From Sphingomonas kyeonggiensis (GTDB lineage Bacteria; Pseudomonadota; Alphaproteobacteria; Sphingomonadales; Sphingomonadaceae), in the NCBI RefSeq assembly GCF_014204495.1, contig NZ_JACHLN010000001.1:682001-746000 (forward strand): a DNA stretch of 64,000 nt. The letters are read 5' to 3'. This document shows, one piece after another, positions 35,545 through 46,388 of this stretch; position 1 is the first letter of the stretch, and each line of letters begins with the position of its first letter. The notes beneath the pieces were generated by a model. It saw only the letters and a list, made by a program, of their open reading frames with translations, was not told the DNA's origin and did not search any database. Position numbers and translations under genes: made by a program.

Positions 35545-38280
35545 TTAGAGCGTACGCTCGCGCATCTCGACTTCGAAGGTTTCGAGATAGTCGCCCGCCT
35601 TGATGTCGGTGAAGTTCTGGCTGAACGTCACACCGCACTCCAGGCCGGCGCGCACTTCGGGGACATCGTCCTTGAAGCGACGCAGCGACGCGATCTCGCC
35701 CTGGTAGATGATGACATCGTCCCGGGTGATGCGCGCCTTGAGCGCCTTGCGGATCGCGCCCTCGGTGACCAGCAGACCGGCAGCCTTGCCGTGCTTGCCC
35801 GCCGAGAAGACTTCCTTGATCTCGGCGCGGCCGACGACGGTTTCGAAGGCTTCCGGGCCAAGCTGGCCGGCCATGCCCGCGCGGATCTCGTCGGTCAGGT
35901 CGTAGATCACGTCATAATATTTGAACGCGACCTTGTTGCGCTCGGCGATCTCGCGCGCCTTGGCGTTCGGGCGGACGTTGAAGCCGATGATCGGGGCACC
36001 GGCGGCGCCGGCGAGCGACACGTCGCTCTCGGTGATGCCGCCCACGCCCGAATGGAGCACACGTGCCTTGATGTCGTCGGTGCTGATCTTGTTGATCGCA
36101 GCGACGATCGCCTCGACCGTACCCTGGGTATCCGCCTTGACGACCAGCGGATATTCCATCGCCTGCTTTTCCTTGAGCGCCGAGAACATGCTCTCGAGGC
36201 TGGCAGGGGCCTGGGTGGTGCGCTTCTGGAGCGCGACGCCCTGGCGATATTCGGCGACTTCGCGGGCACGCGCTTCGTTCTCGACGACCTGGAGCGGATC
36301 ACCCGCCATCGGCACGCCGGAGAGACCGAGCACTTCGACCGGAACGGCCGGGCCGGCTTCCTTGACCTGCTGGCCCTTGTCATTGACCAGCGCGCGGACC
36401 TTGCCGCTCTCGGCGCCGACGACGAACACGTCGCCGACCTTGAGCGTGCCGCGGTTGACCAGGATGGTCGCGACCGGGCCGCGGCCCTTGTCGAGCTTGG
36501 CCTCGATCACCGTGCCTTCGGCCTCGCGGTCCGGATTGGCCTTGAGGTCGAGCAGCTCGGCCTGGATCTGGATCTTGGCGATCAGGTCGTCGAGGCCGAT
36601 CTTCTTGAGCGCCGAGACTTCGACGTCCTGGGTCTCGCCGCCCATCTCCTCGACGATCACCTCATGCTCGAGCAGACGCTCGCGCACGCGCTGCGGATTG
36701 GCGCTGTCGAGGTCGACCTTGTTGATCGCCACGATCATCGGCACGCCCGCCGCCTTGGTGTGATTGATCGCCTCGATCGTCTGCGGCATCAGGCCGTCAT
36801 TCGCGGCGACCACCAGCACGACGATGTCGGTGATGTCGGCACCGCGAGCGCGCATCTGGGTGAACGCCTCGTGGCCCGGGGTGTCGAGGAAGGTGATCTT
36901 CGACTTGTCCTTCAGCGTGACCTGATAGGCGCCGATATGCTGGGTGATGCCGCCGGCTTCGCCCTTCACCACATCGGTGCCGCGCAGGGCATCGAGCAGC
37001 GAGGTCTTGCCGTGGTCGACGTGACCCATGATCGTCACCACCGGGGCGCGCGGCTTCAGCGTCTCGGCCGCATCGGCCTCGGCCACGTCCAGGTCGACGT
37101 CGCTCTCGCTGACGCGCTGCAGGTTGTGGCCGAATTCGGTGACCAGCAGCTCCGCGGTATCCTGGTCGATCGTCTGCGTGATGGTGACCGGCATGCCCAT
37201 CTTGAACAGTGCCTTCACCAGGTCGCTGCCCTTCTCGGCCATACGATTGGCGAGTTCCTGCACGGTGATCGCCTCGGGGACGACCACGTCACGGACCTGC
37301 TTCTCGCGCGGCGCCGACGAGCCACCATAGGAACGACGATGTTCCTTCTCGCGGGCGCGCTTCAGCGCGGCGAGCGAGCGGGCACGCGCGCCGTCCTCGC
37401 CACCCAGGGCGCGATTGACGGTGAGCTTGCCCGACTGGCGGCGGTCGTCGCCCTTGCGGTCGCGCTGCTGCGGGCGCGCGGGCTCGGGGCCACGGCGCAC
37501 CGGTGCGCCGCCCGTGGGGGCTGGACGCGATGCAGGCGCACCGGCGCCGGCCGGGCGCGCGGCCTGAGTCGGGGCCGGGGCAGCAGCCTCGGGCTTCGGC
37601 TCGGGCTTGGGCTGCGGCTTGGGGATCTCGGGACGCTGCACCGGGGTGAACAGGCGCGGCGCCGGGCGGCTCGGGTCGAGCTGCAGCGCGACCGGAGCCG
37701 GCGGCGGGGCCGGAGTCGGCGCGGGTGCCGGAGCAGGCGCGGGCTTGGGCGCAGGCGCCGGAGCGGCGGCCTCCACCTTCGGCGCTTCCGGAGCGGGCGC
37801 AGGCGCGGGTGCCGGAGCAGGCGTGGGCTCGGGCGCCGGCGGCGCCTTGGCGGCCTCCGCTTCGGCACGGGCCTTTTCCTCTACGCGGCGCGCTTCGGCC
37901 TCGGCGGCCTCGGCACGCTCGCGCTCCTCGCGGCGGCGCGCTTCCTCGAGCGCCTGCATGCGCTGCTCGTCGGCCTCGCGCAGCAGGCGGGCCTGGCGCT
38001 CCTGCGCGGACTCGTTCGAGACCGGCGGGCGCGGGGCGGGCGGCGGAGGCGGCGGCGCGACCGGCTGCGCAGGTGCTGCGACCTGCGGTTCAGGGGCGGG
38101 CGCTTCCGCCGGGCCTTCGCCCGGCTTGCGGAAGACGCGCGCCTTCTTGGTCTCGACGATCACCGTGTTCGAGCGGCCATGGCTGAAGCTCTGCTTCACC
38201 TGGCCCGTCTCGACCGTGCGCTTGATCCCCAGCGGCGCGCGCATGCCCAGTTTCGGCTTATCGTTGTCCGTGTCGCTCAT
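35545..38280 (-). CDS. infB: Translation initiation factor IF-2
   Basis: 911 residues. The N-terminal third is low-complexity: Ala/Glu/Arg coiled coil (about 90-145), then Ala/Pro repeats (PAPAPAPAP), then basic stretches. An IF2_N domain is at about 325-375 ([20 protein letters not shown]). G domain: G1 [14 protein letters not shown] (about 417), G2 [13 protein letters not shown]3 [16 protein letters not shown]4 NKVDL, G5 SALKKIG. Domains II to IV follow, ending [22 protein letters not shown]. Starts with ATG eight bases after ylxR ends. Confidence 0.97.
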   Translation of the reverse strand: MSDTDNDKPKLGMRAPLGIKRTVETGQVKQSFSHGRSNTVIVETKKARVFRKPGEGPAEAPAPEPQVAAPAQPVAPPPPPPAPRPPVSNESAQERQARLLREADEQRMQALEEARRREERERAEAAEAEARRVEEKARAEAEAAKAPPAPEPTPAPAPAPAPAPEAPKVEAAAPAPAPKPAPAPAPAPTPAPPPAPVALQLDPSRPAPRLFTPVQRPEIPKPQPKPEPKPEAAAPAPTQAARPAGAGAPASRPAPTGGAPVRRGPEPARPQQRDRKGDDRRQSGKLTVNRALGGEDGARARSLAALKRAREKEHRRSYGGSSAPREKQVRDVVVPEAITVQELANRMAEKGSDLVKALFKMGMPVTITQTIDQDTAELLVTEFGHNLQRVSESDVDLDVAEADAAETLKPRAPVVTIMGHVDHGKTSLLDALRGTDVVKGEAGGITQHIGAYQVTLKDKSKITFLDTPGHEAFTQMRARGADITDIVVLVVAANDGLMPQTIEAINHTKAAGVPMIVAINKVDLDSANPQRVRERLLEHEVIVEEMGGETQDVEVSALKKIGLDDLIAKIQIQAELLDLKANPDREAEGTVIEAKLDKGRGPVATILVNRGTLKVGDVFVVGAESGKVRALVNDKGQQVKEAGPAVPVEVLGLSGVPMAGDPLQVVENEARAREVAEYRQGVALQKRTTQAPASLESMFSALKEKQAMEYPLVVKADTQGTVEAIVAAINKISTDDIKARVLHSGVGGITESDVSLAGAAGAPIIGFNVRPNAKAREIAERNKVAFKYYDVIYDLTDEIRAGMAGQLGPEAFETVVGRAEIKEVFSAGKHGKAAGLLVTEGAIRKALKARITRDDVIIYQGEIASLRRFKDDVPEVRAGLECGVTFSQNFTDIKAGDYLETFEVEMRERTL

Positions 38281-38288
38281 GCGGCTGC

Positions 38289-39053
38289 CTAAAGTCCTTC
38301 AGTCTGTCGTTCGTCTACGGACGCTTCCGACGGAAGCGCCGATGCGCCTTGCGAAGCGGTTTCGCAAGGGCGGGAGGTGGAATCGGGTCCGATAAAGTGC
38401 AGCCACCGATCGAGTGCTTCGCTCGTCCGGGCGGCTGCTTTGGCGTCGGTCAGGCCGGCATGTACCACATTTTCGCGGCCAAGCGCCAAGGACAATATGG
38501 TGCGCGGGATCGGCAATGTTAAGCCCTTGCGCCCGCTTCCTTCTTCATCAAGGCCCACGCGCCATGCCTGGGCGAGCTTGCGCGCCCCGTCCTCGCCCGC
38601 GTCGCTCGCATGGAGCAGCAGGTGCAGGCGGCCGCTGCGCGCGGCTTCCTGGATGCGGTCGCCGCCGATCGCGACATGGCCGGCCTTGAACTCGAGGCCC
38701 AGCCGATCGAGCGCGTTGCGCTGGAGCTGCTCCTCGATCCGCGCGCCGAGATCCTCGGGAATCCGCAGCTCTGCGCCCTTGAAGGCACGCGCCAGCACGC
38801 CCCGGAGCTTCTTGCCCGATGCTTCGAGTTCCGCCCGCGTCACGCCGATCCAGGCACCGCGGCCCGGTGCCTTGGCACGGACATCGGGCAGCACTTCGCC
38901 GTCCGGCGACAATGCGAGTCGGACCAGCCCGTCGCGCGGGGCTTCCTCGCGCGACAGCACGCAGGTGCGCACCGGATCCTTCCCCTCCCGCGCCGCGGAA
39001 GAGGAGGTCCCCTTGGCCTTTAGCCGCGCGCCATCATTGTGAGGGTTCCGCAT
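38289..39053 (-). CDS. YlxR-like RNA-binding protein with C-terminal L7Ae-like domain
   Basis: 254 residues. An N-terminal YlxR/DUF448 domain at about 27-95 (RTCVLSREEAPRDGLVRLAL, GRGAWIGVTRAELEASGKKL) is followed by a region from about 110 that looks like the L7Ae/L30e-type YlxQ domain (DRLGLEFKAGHVAIGGDRIQ, RLHLLLHASDAGEDG). In Firmicutes these are two adjacent genes; here they appear fused, as in other Alphaproteobacteria. Its 5' end overlaps the tautomerase 3' end by 20 bases. Role likely in nucleoid or RNA binding linked to the nusA-infB operon. Confidence 0.85.
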   Translation of the reverse strand: MRNPHNDGARLKAKGTSSSAAREGKDPVRTCVLSREEAPRDGLVRLALSPDGEVLPDVRAKAPGRGAWIGVTRAELEASGKKLRGVLARAFKGAELRIPEDLGARIEEQLQRNALDRLGLEFKAGHVAIGGDRIQEAARSGRLHLLLHASDAGEDGARKLAQAWRVGLDEEGSGRKGLTLPIPRTILSLALGRENVVHAGLTDAKAAARTSEALDRWLHFIGPDSTSRPCETASQGASALPSEASVDERQTEGL

Positions 39054-39263
39054 GCGCGTCTCCCTGCACCGGCGCGGCGTTGCGATCAGCGATCAGCTGC
39101 CCGCCCGCACCGTAATTCTCGAGGCTCAGTTCCGTGATGTTGACCTGCACGGCAGCCGCCGGCTTGCCCAGGCGCGCGACCATGGAGGCCGTCACGTCAG
39201 CGACGATGCCGGCCTTCTGCTCGCGGGTAGCCGGGCCGGCCAGACGGATGTCGATGAACGGCA

Positions 39264-39264
<1 letters not shown>
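39034..39264 (-). CDS. 4-Oxalocrotonate tautomerase-like protein in the nusA operon
   Basis: 76 residues starting MPFIDIRLAG with Pro as mature N-terminus. REQKAGIVADVTASMVARLG, QVNITELSLENYGAGGQLIA match the small tautomerase family. The ATG overlaps the nusA stop by one base (TGATG) and its last 20 bases overlap ylxR, so it is locked between two essential-operon genes. The place is odd for a catabolic enzyme. Paralog class is shared with the gene at 26713 but sequence similarity is low by eye. Confidence 0.85.
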
Positions 39265-40879
<1,615 letters not shown>

Positions 40880-40880
<1 letters not shown>

Positions 40881-41428
40881 CAGTCGTTTTCCTCTGCTTC
40901 GTATTCTTCGGCGCCCTCGGCGGAGAGCGGCACGGTTGCGGCAATGAGCTTGTCGGTCATCAGCAGCTTGGCGTCGGCGACGGCGCCGAACGGAACGCTG
41001 ACCACCTTGTACTTGCGGACATCGATCGAGATCATGTCGCCCTCGGCGCCGATCAGGTCGCCGGTGAGCTGCTTGCGCCCGTCCTCGAGCGGCTCGACCA
41101 GGTTGAGGCGCGCCTCATGGCCCTTCCAGTCCTCGAAGTCCTGCGCGCGGGTCAGCGGCCGGTCGATGCCGGGCGAGCTGACCTCGAGGCGATAGGCATG
41201 GTCGAACGGGTCCTTGCCCGCTTCCTCCAGCGCATCGAACACATCGGAGATGCGGCGCGACAGGTCGGCGCAATCGTCGATGGTGAGCTGGCGGGTATCC
41301 GGGCGCTCGGCCATCACCTGCAGCGTCGGATCGCTGGTCCCGCCGAACATCTTGACGCGCACCAGCGCGAGCCCGAGCGCCTGTGCTTCGGGTTCGATCA
41401 GCTTGGTGAGGTCGGCAATATTCGCCAC
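40880..41428 (-). CDS. rimP: Ribosome maturation factor RimP
   Basis: 182 residues. Needed for 30S assembly. Blocks: LIEPEAQALGLALVRVKMFG, LTIDDCADLSRRISDVFDAL and YRLEVSSPGIDRPLTRAQDF, then the SH3-like C-terminal domain. The tail is acidic (AEGAEEYEAEEND). GTG start with GGAG upstream. First gene of the long minus-strand operon; a foldable leader lies just upstream. Confidence 0.94.
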
Positions 41429-41445
41429 GCGGGACTCCGGTAATG

Positions 41446-41499
41446 GTCAAGCAGCTTCGGAGCCGGAGCCCTGCGGGCCCCGACCTCGGCATGTTTGAC
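41446..41499 (-). promoter_or_regulatory. Foldable leader upstream of rimP
   Basis: GTCAAACA (41499-41492 on the minus strand) pairs with TGCTTGAC (41453-41446) as an 8-bp closing stem with one G-U. Inside, GGGGCCC-GCA-GGGCTCC forms a 7-bp hairpin with one G-U, and GAG/CTC adds more pairs. The structure ends 18 bases before the GTG of rimP. A cis-acting RNA or a DNA site is possible. Confidence 0.5.
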
Positions 41500-41579
41500 G
41501 ATGTCGAGAAAGCACTGGCGATATACGCACTTGCCCGGTTGGGGGCAAGAGGGGTTGGGAATCGCGTGCTCCCCTGTTC

Positions 41580-41659
41580 GTCATCCCCGCGAAGGCGGGG
41601 ATCCGGAGCCTCAAGGACAGCACTTCATTACCGTGGATCCCCGGCTTCGCGGGGATGAC
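41580..41659. repeat. Type II intergenic palindrome, copy 2
   Basis: Arms GTCATCCCCGCGAAGGCGGG and CCGGCTTCGCGGGGATGAC with inner GGATCC/GGATCC. Similar to the copy at 14137. It separates the rimP operon promoter region from the end of the S9 peptidase gene. Confidence 0.85.
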
Positions 41660-41662
41660 GGC

Positions 41663-43564
41663 TCAGGGATTATGCGCGTCGAGGAACCTGCCCACCCTCT
41701 GCAGGAAATCCGCCTCGTTCGCCGGATCGCGCATCGTGTGATCCTCGCCCGGATAGACGACGAACTCGTGCGCCTTGCCCATCCGGGTCAGCGCATCGTG
41801 CAGCCGCTCGGACTGGTCGACCGGCACCGTCTCGTCGGCGGTGCCGTGCGCGATCAGGATCGGCATGGCGAGCTGGCCGGCATAGGTGACCGGCGAGATC
41901 GATTCGAGCGACGGCGCCTTGCCCTGGATGCGGGCCCGCCAGGCACGAAAGGCACGCTCCTCGAAGGTCTTGTGGTCATAGTCGAGCTGGGCGCGAACGT
42001 CGGAGATGCCGGCATAGCTGATCGCGCAGCGATAGGTCCGGTTGTCGCGTGCCGCCGCCCACATCGCGGCATAGCCGCCATAGGAGGCGCCCATGATGCA
42101 CACCCGCTTCGCATCGATCGTGCCGCGCCTGGCCAGCCACGCGACGCCGTCATCGACATCGTCCTGCATGCCGCGACCCCATTCGCCGTCGCCGCGCGCG
42201 GTCATCGCCCGGCCGAATCCGGTCGAGCCGCGATAATTGGGCTGGAGCACCGCATAGCCCTTGCCCGCAAGATACTGGACCCAGGGATCATAGTCCCAGC
42301 TGTCGCGCGCGAATGGCCCGCCGTGCGGCATCACGATCAGCGGCAGGTCCTTCGCCGCGCGCCCGGCGGGCAGCGTCAGATAGCCGTCGATCTTCAGGCC
42401 GTCACGCGCCGCGTAATGGATGGTCGTCACCGGCGCGAGCAGCTTGCCGTCCAATGCCGGGTTGATCGCGGCGAAGCGCCGGGCCTGGCCGCCCGCGAAC
42501 AGATAATAGGCGCCCGGATCGCTCGCCGAAGCGCTGTAGACCAGCAACTCGCGCTGGTCGTCGCTGGCCGAGACCACGCGGTTGACCCGCCCGGGCAGCG
42601 CCGCGTCGATCGCCGCCTGGCGGCTGCGCATCGCTCCGTCGAACCACAGCATCCGGTCGCGATCGTCGGTATAGGCAACGCCGGCGGGCTTGCCGTCCGG
42701 AGTCAGCTCGAACCCGTCGAGATCGGCCTTGCCATTCTCATAGACCAGCGCCCCCAGCCGGCCGGCGCGGAAATCATAGGTGTAGAGGCCGATCCGCCCG
42801 GACGGCGCCTCGGCCAGCGCATAGCCCTGGTCGCTGCCCTGGACAGGCGCGAACTGGGCGATCTCGGGATCGGTGCCGGCAACATCATTGCCCTCGCGGC
42901 TGAACCCGTCAGCCTCGCCCCGGCGATAGACCAGCCAGGCCTTGTCGTCCTTGGCGCCCACGCCGGCGCGCACCACCCCGGCGCCATCGACCACCCAGTC
43001 CTGGACATGCGGCTGGGCCGCCACCGCGAGCGTCGCCGCGCCGCTGGCCAGGTCGATCCGCCACACCGAAGGCGTGTCGCGGCGGCGATCGCGCGTCTTG
43101 AGCAGCAGGAAACCGGCCTTGCGATCGATATGGAGCAGCTCCTCGCCCCTGCCCGCCGCACGCGCCTGCCCGAGCTGCGCGAACTGGCCGCGCGCCACAT
43201 CGATCTCGACCAGCCGGGTGGCCGGCTTGGCGGCGTCGCGTGTCAGGCTGGCGAGCAGCCGGCCCGGCGCCAGCCAGAAAACCCATTCGAGCCGCTCGCC
43301 CTGGGGCAGCGCCACGGGATGCGCGGCAAGGTCAGGGCGGTTCGGGTCGAACAGCATCAGCCGGCCCTCCGCCCCGATCCGGGCGACGATGCGGCTGCCA
43401 TCGGGGGAGAGCTGCGGATCCTCGATCGCCGCCGGGGCGAGCAGTTCGGCCGCGCTCGGCGGCGTCGCCGGCCCGGGATCGGCCCGCGCCACGGTCATCA
43501 AAGCGAGAATGGCCGCCAATCCGGCGGCGCCTGCCCGGCGAAACTGCGTCAACGAAACCCCCAC
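41663..43564 (-). CDS. S9 family peptidase (prolyl oligopeptidase type), exported
   Basis: 633 residues. Signal peptide of about 28 residues (MTVARADP). A seven-bladed propeller covers about 45-370 and the alpha/beta hydrolase domain the rest. Catalytic Ser494 in IMGASYGGYAAM, Asp577 in HGTADETVP and His609 in YPGEDHTM form the triad. Acyl-aminoacyl peptidase or dipeptidyl peptidase specificities are typical for the family; the substrate is not readable. GTG start after a GA-rich region. Divergent from the sugar dehydrogenase with a 210-base gap. Confidence 0.9.
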   Translation of the reverse strand: MGVSLTQFRRAGAAGLAAILALMTVARADPGPATPPSAAELLAPAAIEDPQLSPDGSRIVARIGAEGRLMLFDPNRPDLAAHPVALPQGERLEWVFWLAPGRLLASLTRDAAKPATRLVEIDVARGQFAQLGQARAAGRGEELLHIDRKAGFLLLKTRDRRRDTPSVWRIDLASGAATLAVAAQPHVQDWVVDGAGVVRAGVGAKDDKAWLVYRRGEADGFSREGNDVAGTDPEIAQFAPVQGSDQGYALAEAPSGRIGLYTYDFRAGRLGALVYENGKADLDGFELTPDGKPAGVAYTDDRDRMLWFDGAMRSRQAAIDAALPGRVNRVVSASDDQRELLVYSASASDPGAYYLFAGGQARRFAAINPALDGKLLAPVTTIHYAARDGLKIDGYLTLPAGRAAKDLPLIVMPHGGPFARDSWDYDPWVQYLAGKGYAVLQPNYRGSTGFGRAMTARGDGEWGRGMQDDVDDGVAWLARRGTIDAKRVCIMGASYGGYAAMWAAARDNRTYRCAISYAGISDVRAQLDYDHKTFEERAFRAWRARIQGKAPSLESISPVTYAGQLAMPILIAHGTADETVPVDQSERLHDALTRMGKAHEFVVYPGEDHTMRDPANEADFLQRVGRFLDAHNP

Positions 43565-43774
43565 CCGAGTTCGAGAGCGAGGATGATGGGAGATCGAAAA
43601 TTGCGCAATACCGTAGATTTGCGCAACTTATTGAAACGGCAGCGTTATGACCTGCAATGCGCCGGCAAGCTTGGCCTTGGCAGCGCGCCCGCGACTGCAC
43701 AGAATGGCGCGGCATGCGGAGCCGGCGCCCAAACGGCGCGTTGGCCCCGCCGGAACCAAAGAGGGATCGTGGAC

Positions 43775-45013
43775 ATGAAGACGAAGCTTCGCGCGGCACT
43801 GCCCGCCATCGCCCTGCTCGCGGCGTGCAATGCCGGCGCGGGCGTATCGGCCGAGCCCCAGGCGACGCCGAGCCCCGCGCCCGATCCCGAACTGCCTTTC
43901 ACCATGACCCAGGTCGCCGATTTCGACACGCCCTGGGCACTGGCTTTCCTGCCCGACGGCCGCATGCTGGTGACCGAGAAGGCGGGCAAGATCCTGCTCG
44001 TCTCGGCCGACGGCAAGCAGTCTCAGGTGATCGCCAATGTCGATGTTGTCTTCCAGGGCCAGGGCGGCCTGCTCGATGTGATTCCGGCGCCGGACTTCGC
44101 GAAGAGCCGCCAGGTCTATTATACCTATGCCGAGCCGCGCCCGGACGGCTCCAGCCTCGCGCTGGCCCGCGCCACCTTCGTCGATGGCGCCGCGCCCGCG
44201 CTCACCAATCCGCAGGTGCTGTGGCGCGCCGGGGCGGACGGCAAGGGCGGCCAGTTCGGCGCGGTCATCGCCTTCGCGCCCGACGGCAAGTCGCTGTTCC
44301 TCACCTCGGGCGAGCGCCAGCGCTTCACCCCCGCCCAGGATCCCAACCAGGCGCTCGGCAAGATCCTGCACCTGACGCTCGACGGCAAGCCGGCTACGGG
44401 CAATCCCTGGGCGGGCAAGACCGGCAGCGCGACCGTGACCGTCACCGATCCACCCAAGAACACCGAGATCGCCAAGACTGCGCCGGGCCGCACCGTCGCG
44501 GTGAAGGGCAAGAACCTGGTTCCCGCCGAGACCTGGAGCCTCGGCCATCGCAATCCCTATGGCCTGGTGTTCGATGGCGGCGGCCGGCTCTGGGAGGTCG
44601 AGATGGGCCCCAAGGGCGGCGACGAGATCAATCTGATCGTCAAGGGCCGGAACTATGGCTGGCCCAATGTCTCCAACGGCGACAATTACGACGACACGCC
44701 GATCCCCGATCATGCGCCGGGCGACGGCTATGAAGCGCCCAAGGTGTTCTGGAACCCCGCCATCTCGCCCGGCGGCATGGCCTATTATTCGGGCAACCTC
44801 TTCCCGCAATGGAAGGGCTCGCTGCTGATCGGCGCGCTTTCCGGGCGCGGACTGATCCGCGTGGCGCTCAACGGCGACAAGGCTAGCAAGGCCGATCAAT
44901 GGGTGCTGAACATGCGCATCCGCGACGTCGTCCAGGGACCGGACGGCGCGGTATGGCTGCTCGAGGATGCCGGACGGGTCAACGGCCGGCTGTTCAAGCT
45001 GATGCCGAAGTAA
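43775..45013 (+). CDS. PQQ-dependent soluble sugar (sorbosone-type) dehydrogenase, lipoprotein
   Basis: 412 residues. Lipobox ALLAAC with Cys18. Six-bladed propeller of the GDH-B/YliI (aldose sugar dehydrogenase) family: DTPWALAFLPDGRMLVTEKAG, WSLGHRNPYGLVFDGGGRLW, EMGPKGGDEINLIVKGRNYG and NPAISPGGMAYYSGNLFPQW are the conserved blocks. Oxidises aldoses using PQQ if PQQ is available; no pqq genes are here. GAGGGA 9 bases before the ATG supports this start. A perfect hairpin 8 bases after the stop may end transcription. Confidence 0.9.
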   Translation: MKTKLRAALPAIALLAACNAGAGVSAEPQATPSPAPDPELPFTMTQVADFDTPWALAFLPDGRMLVTEKAGKILLVSADGKQSQVIANVDVVFQGQGGLLDVIPAPDFAKSRQVYYTYAEPRPDGSSLALARATFVDGAAPALTNPQVLWRAGADGKGGQFGAVIAFAPDGKSLFLTSGERQRFTPAQDPNQALGKILHLTLDGKPATGNPWAGKTGSATVTVTDPPKNTEIAKTAPGRTVAVKGKNLVPAETWSLGHRNPYGLVFDGGGRLWEVEMGPKGGDEINLIVKGRNYGWPNVSNGDNYDDTPIPDHAPGDGYEAPKVFWNPAISPGGMAYYSGNLFPQWKGSLLIGALSGRGLIRVALNGDKASKADQWVLNMRIRDVVQGPDGAVWLLEDAGRVNGRLFKLMPK

Positions 45014-45020
45014 GAAACCC

Positions 45021-45044
45021 GTTCCCCGGCGAAAGCCGGGGAAC
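45021..45044. repeat. Solo type I hairpin, GAAA loop
   Basis: GTTCCCCGGC-GAAA-GCCGGGGAAC, a perfect 10-bp stem with a GNRA tetraloop, equal to one end of the type I palindromes. It starts 8 bases past the stop of the dehydrogenase gene and could act as an RNA-stabilising or terminating hairpin, though there is no T-run. Confidence 0.75.
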
Positions 45045-45289
45045 GGCAGCTGTGGTGAGCGACCACCGCTTGCAATGTAGGATTTCGCCTGCTGGGCTGA
45101 TGCGGCCGGTTCCCCACGGACTGGCTGCTCTTTGCCCCGTAGGAAAAATAGGATCGTGTGCACGCAACAATGTTGCGAGATGCGACACGGACTTGAGAAA
45201 GTGGGGAAAATAGCGGCCCGGAAACCCGCTCTTGGTCTGTACTTTGTGTACTTTCGCGAGTCGCGCTCAGGCCGATGTAGGACGCCGCC

Positions 45290-45664
45290 CTAACGCAGGA
45301 TCAGATAGTTCATCCGCGCCGCCGCGATCGGCCGGTCGGGCTCGTCCTGCCAGGCGACTGCCTCGACATTGGCGACGCGGGTGCCGAGCCGGGTGACGAT
45401 GCCGCGGGCACGCGTCGGCTTGTCGCGGCCGCCGCGCATGTAATCCACCGTCAGGTTGATCGGCTTGACCTGGGTCTCGTCGGAGCCGAGCGCCTGCCAC
45501 AGCGCGCCGACCGCCGCCATCTCGAGCAGGCCGCCGATCGCGCCGCCATGCAGGAAGCCGGGGCGGCCGAGCACATCGGGGCCGAAGGGCATCACCAGCA
45601 CCGGCGCATCCTCGCCCGGTTCGACCGTGAGGCCGAGCAGTTCGGCATAGGGGGGCAGGATCAC
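45290..45664 (-). CDS. PaaI-type acyl-CoA thioesterase
   Basis: 124 residues, hotdog fold. Block FLHGGAIGGLLEMAAVGALW carries the HGG catalytic region of the PaaI family, with PINLTVDYMRGGRDKPTRARG in the second half. Substrate acyl-CoA is unknown. GTG start overlaps the upstream paralog stop by 4 bases (GTGA). The downstream gap to the dehydrogenase is 276 bases and carries only the solo hairpin and no gene that I can see. Confidence 0.85.
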   Translation of the reverse strand: MILPPYAELLGLTVEPGEDAPVLVMPFGPDVLGRPGFLHGGAIGGLLEMAAVGALWQALGSDETQVKPINLTVDYMRGGRDKPTRARGIVTRLGTRVANVEAVAWQDEPDRPIAAARMNYLILR

Positions 45665-46101
45665 CGATAGCCCTCCGTCGCCATGAAGGTACCGGCGACA
45701 TGCGCGATCGGGTCGTCCGGATCGCCGTCATGCGCCTGGCCGCGCACGAACGCGATCGAGCGGGTCAGGCGGTAGCATTCGCCGCGTCCGATCACCGCGC
45801 GCCCGGGCGTTGCGGGGCGCAGATAGTCGATGCGCAGGTCGAGCGTCGCCTGGGGCACGAAGGCGCCGGCGCGCAGCCAGACCGAGACGGCGGTGGCCAT
45901 GTCCATCAGCGCCAGGATCGGCCCCGACGCGAGCACGCCCGACGCCGGGTCGCCGATCATGTCCTCGCGGTACGGCAGCTCGAGCTCGGCCCAGTCCGGG
46001 CCATGGTCCCGGTAGCCGATGCCAAGCCGCGTGCCATGGCTGGCGAAGCGCAGCTCGAAGAAGCGCAGGGGATCGAAGGTGGAAGGGGCCGCTTGGCTCA
46101 T
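45661..46101 (-). CDS. PaaI-type acyl-CoA thioesterase, upstream paralog
   Basis: 146 residues, hotdog fold. ASGPILALMDMATAVSVWLR is the helix and active-site block (with Ser-Gly in place of His-Gly-Gly), and ATLDLRIDYLRPATPGRAVI matches the second conserved strand pair. Because the HGG motif is replaced, activity may differ from the downstream paralog; the two could form a heterodimer. The ATG (MSQAAPS) is chosen because upstream codons in frame are out of the domain. No promoter is evident. Confidence 0.83.
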   Translation of the reverse strand: MSQAAPSTFDPLRFFELRFASHGTRLGIGYRDHGPDWAELELPYREDMIGDPASGVLASGPILALMDMATAVSVWLRAGAFVPQATLDLRIDYLRPATPGRAVIGRGECYRLTRSIAFVRGQAHDGDPDDPIAHVAGTFMATEGYR

Positions 46102-46226
46102 ATGCCCGGCCCTAGCGCGGCGGCGGATGGCACGCAAATGGGGGCAATTACACGCTTGTAAGATGCACCATATCGACCCGCCCCTAGCCTCCCCTTTGTC
46201 GGGTCCTTCCCGGAAGAGGGGGAAAT

Positions 46227-46388
46227 ATGGGGTTGCTGAAGATCGATCTCGGCGAGATCGCCGAGCTGGGTACCAATGTCGCGATGCACGGCACGCTGGC
46301 CGCCGTGGATCGCGACGTCGATGACCTGTTCGAGCTGATCGTCGGCATCGCGATCCTGATCTACGAGATGGTGCCCGACTTCGCATGA
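46227..46388 (+). CDS. 53-residue peptide heading an uncharacterised operon
   Basis: MGLLKIDLGEIAELGTNVAM then an acidic segment DRDVDDLFE and a hydrophobic stretch LIVGIAILIYEMV, ending PDFA. The RBS is strong (AGAGGGGGAA). The stop TGA overlaps the next ATG by 4 bases. Amphipathic with a hydrophobic end, it might be a membrane-associated peptide, a small regulator or a precursor. No Cys, no recognisable leader-core split, no family. Confidence 0.65.
   Translation: MGLLKIDLGEIAELGTNVAMHGTLAAVDRDVDDLFELIVGIAILIYEMVPDFA

Noticed and set aside
41495..43600. Long plus-strand reading frame continuing into the sugar dehydrogenase
   Set aside because: It runs antisense to the S9 peptidase, whose triad is clear; only the part from 43775 with a lipobox and RBS is real.
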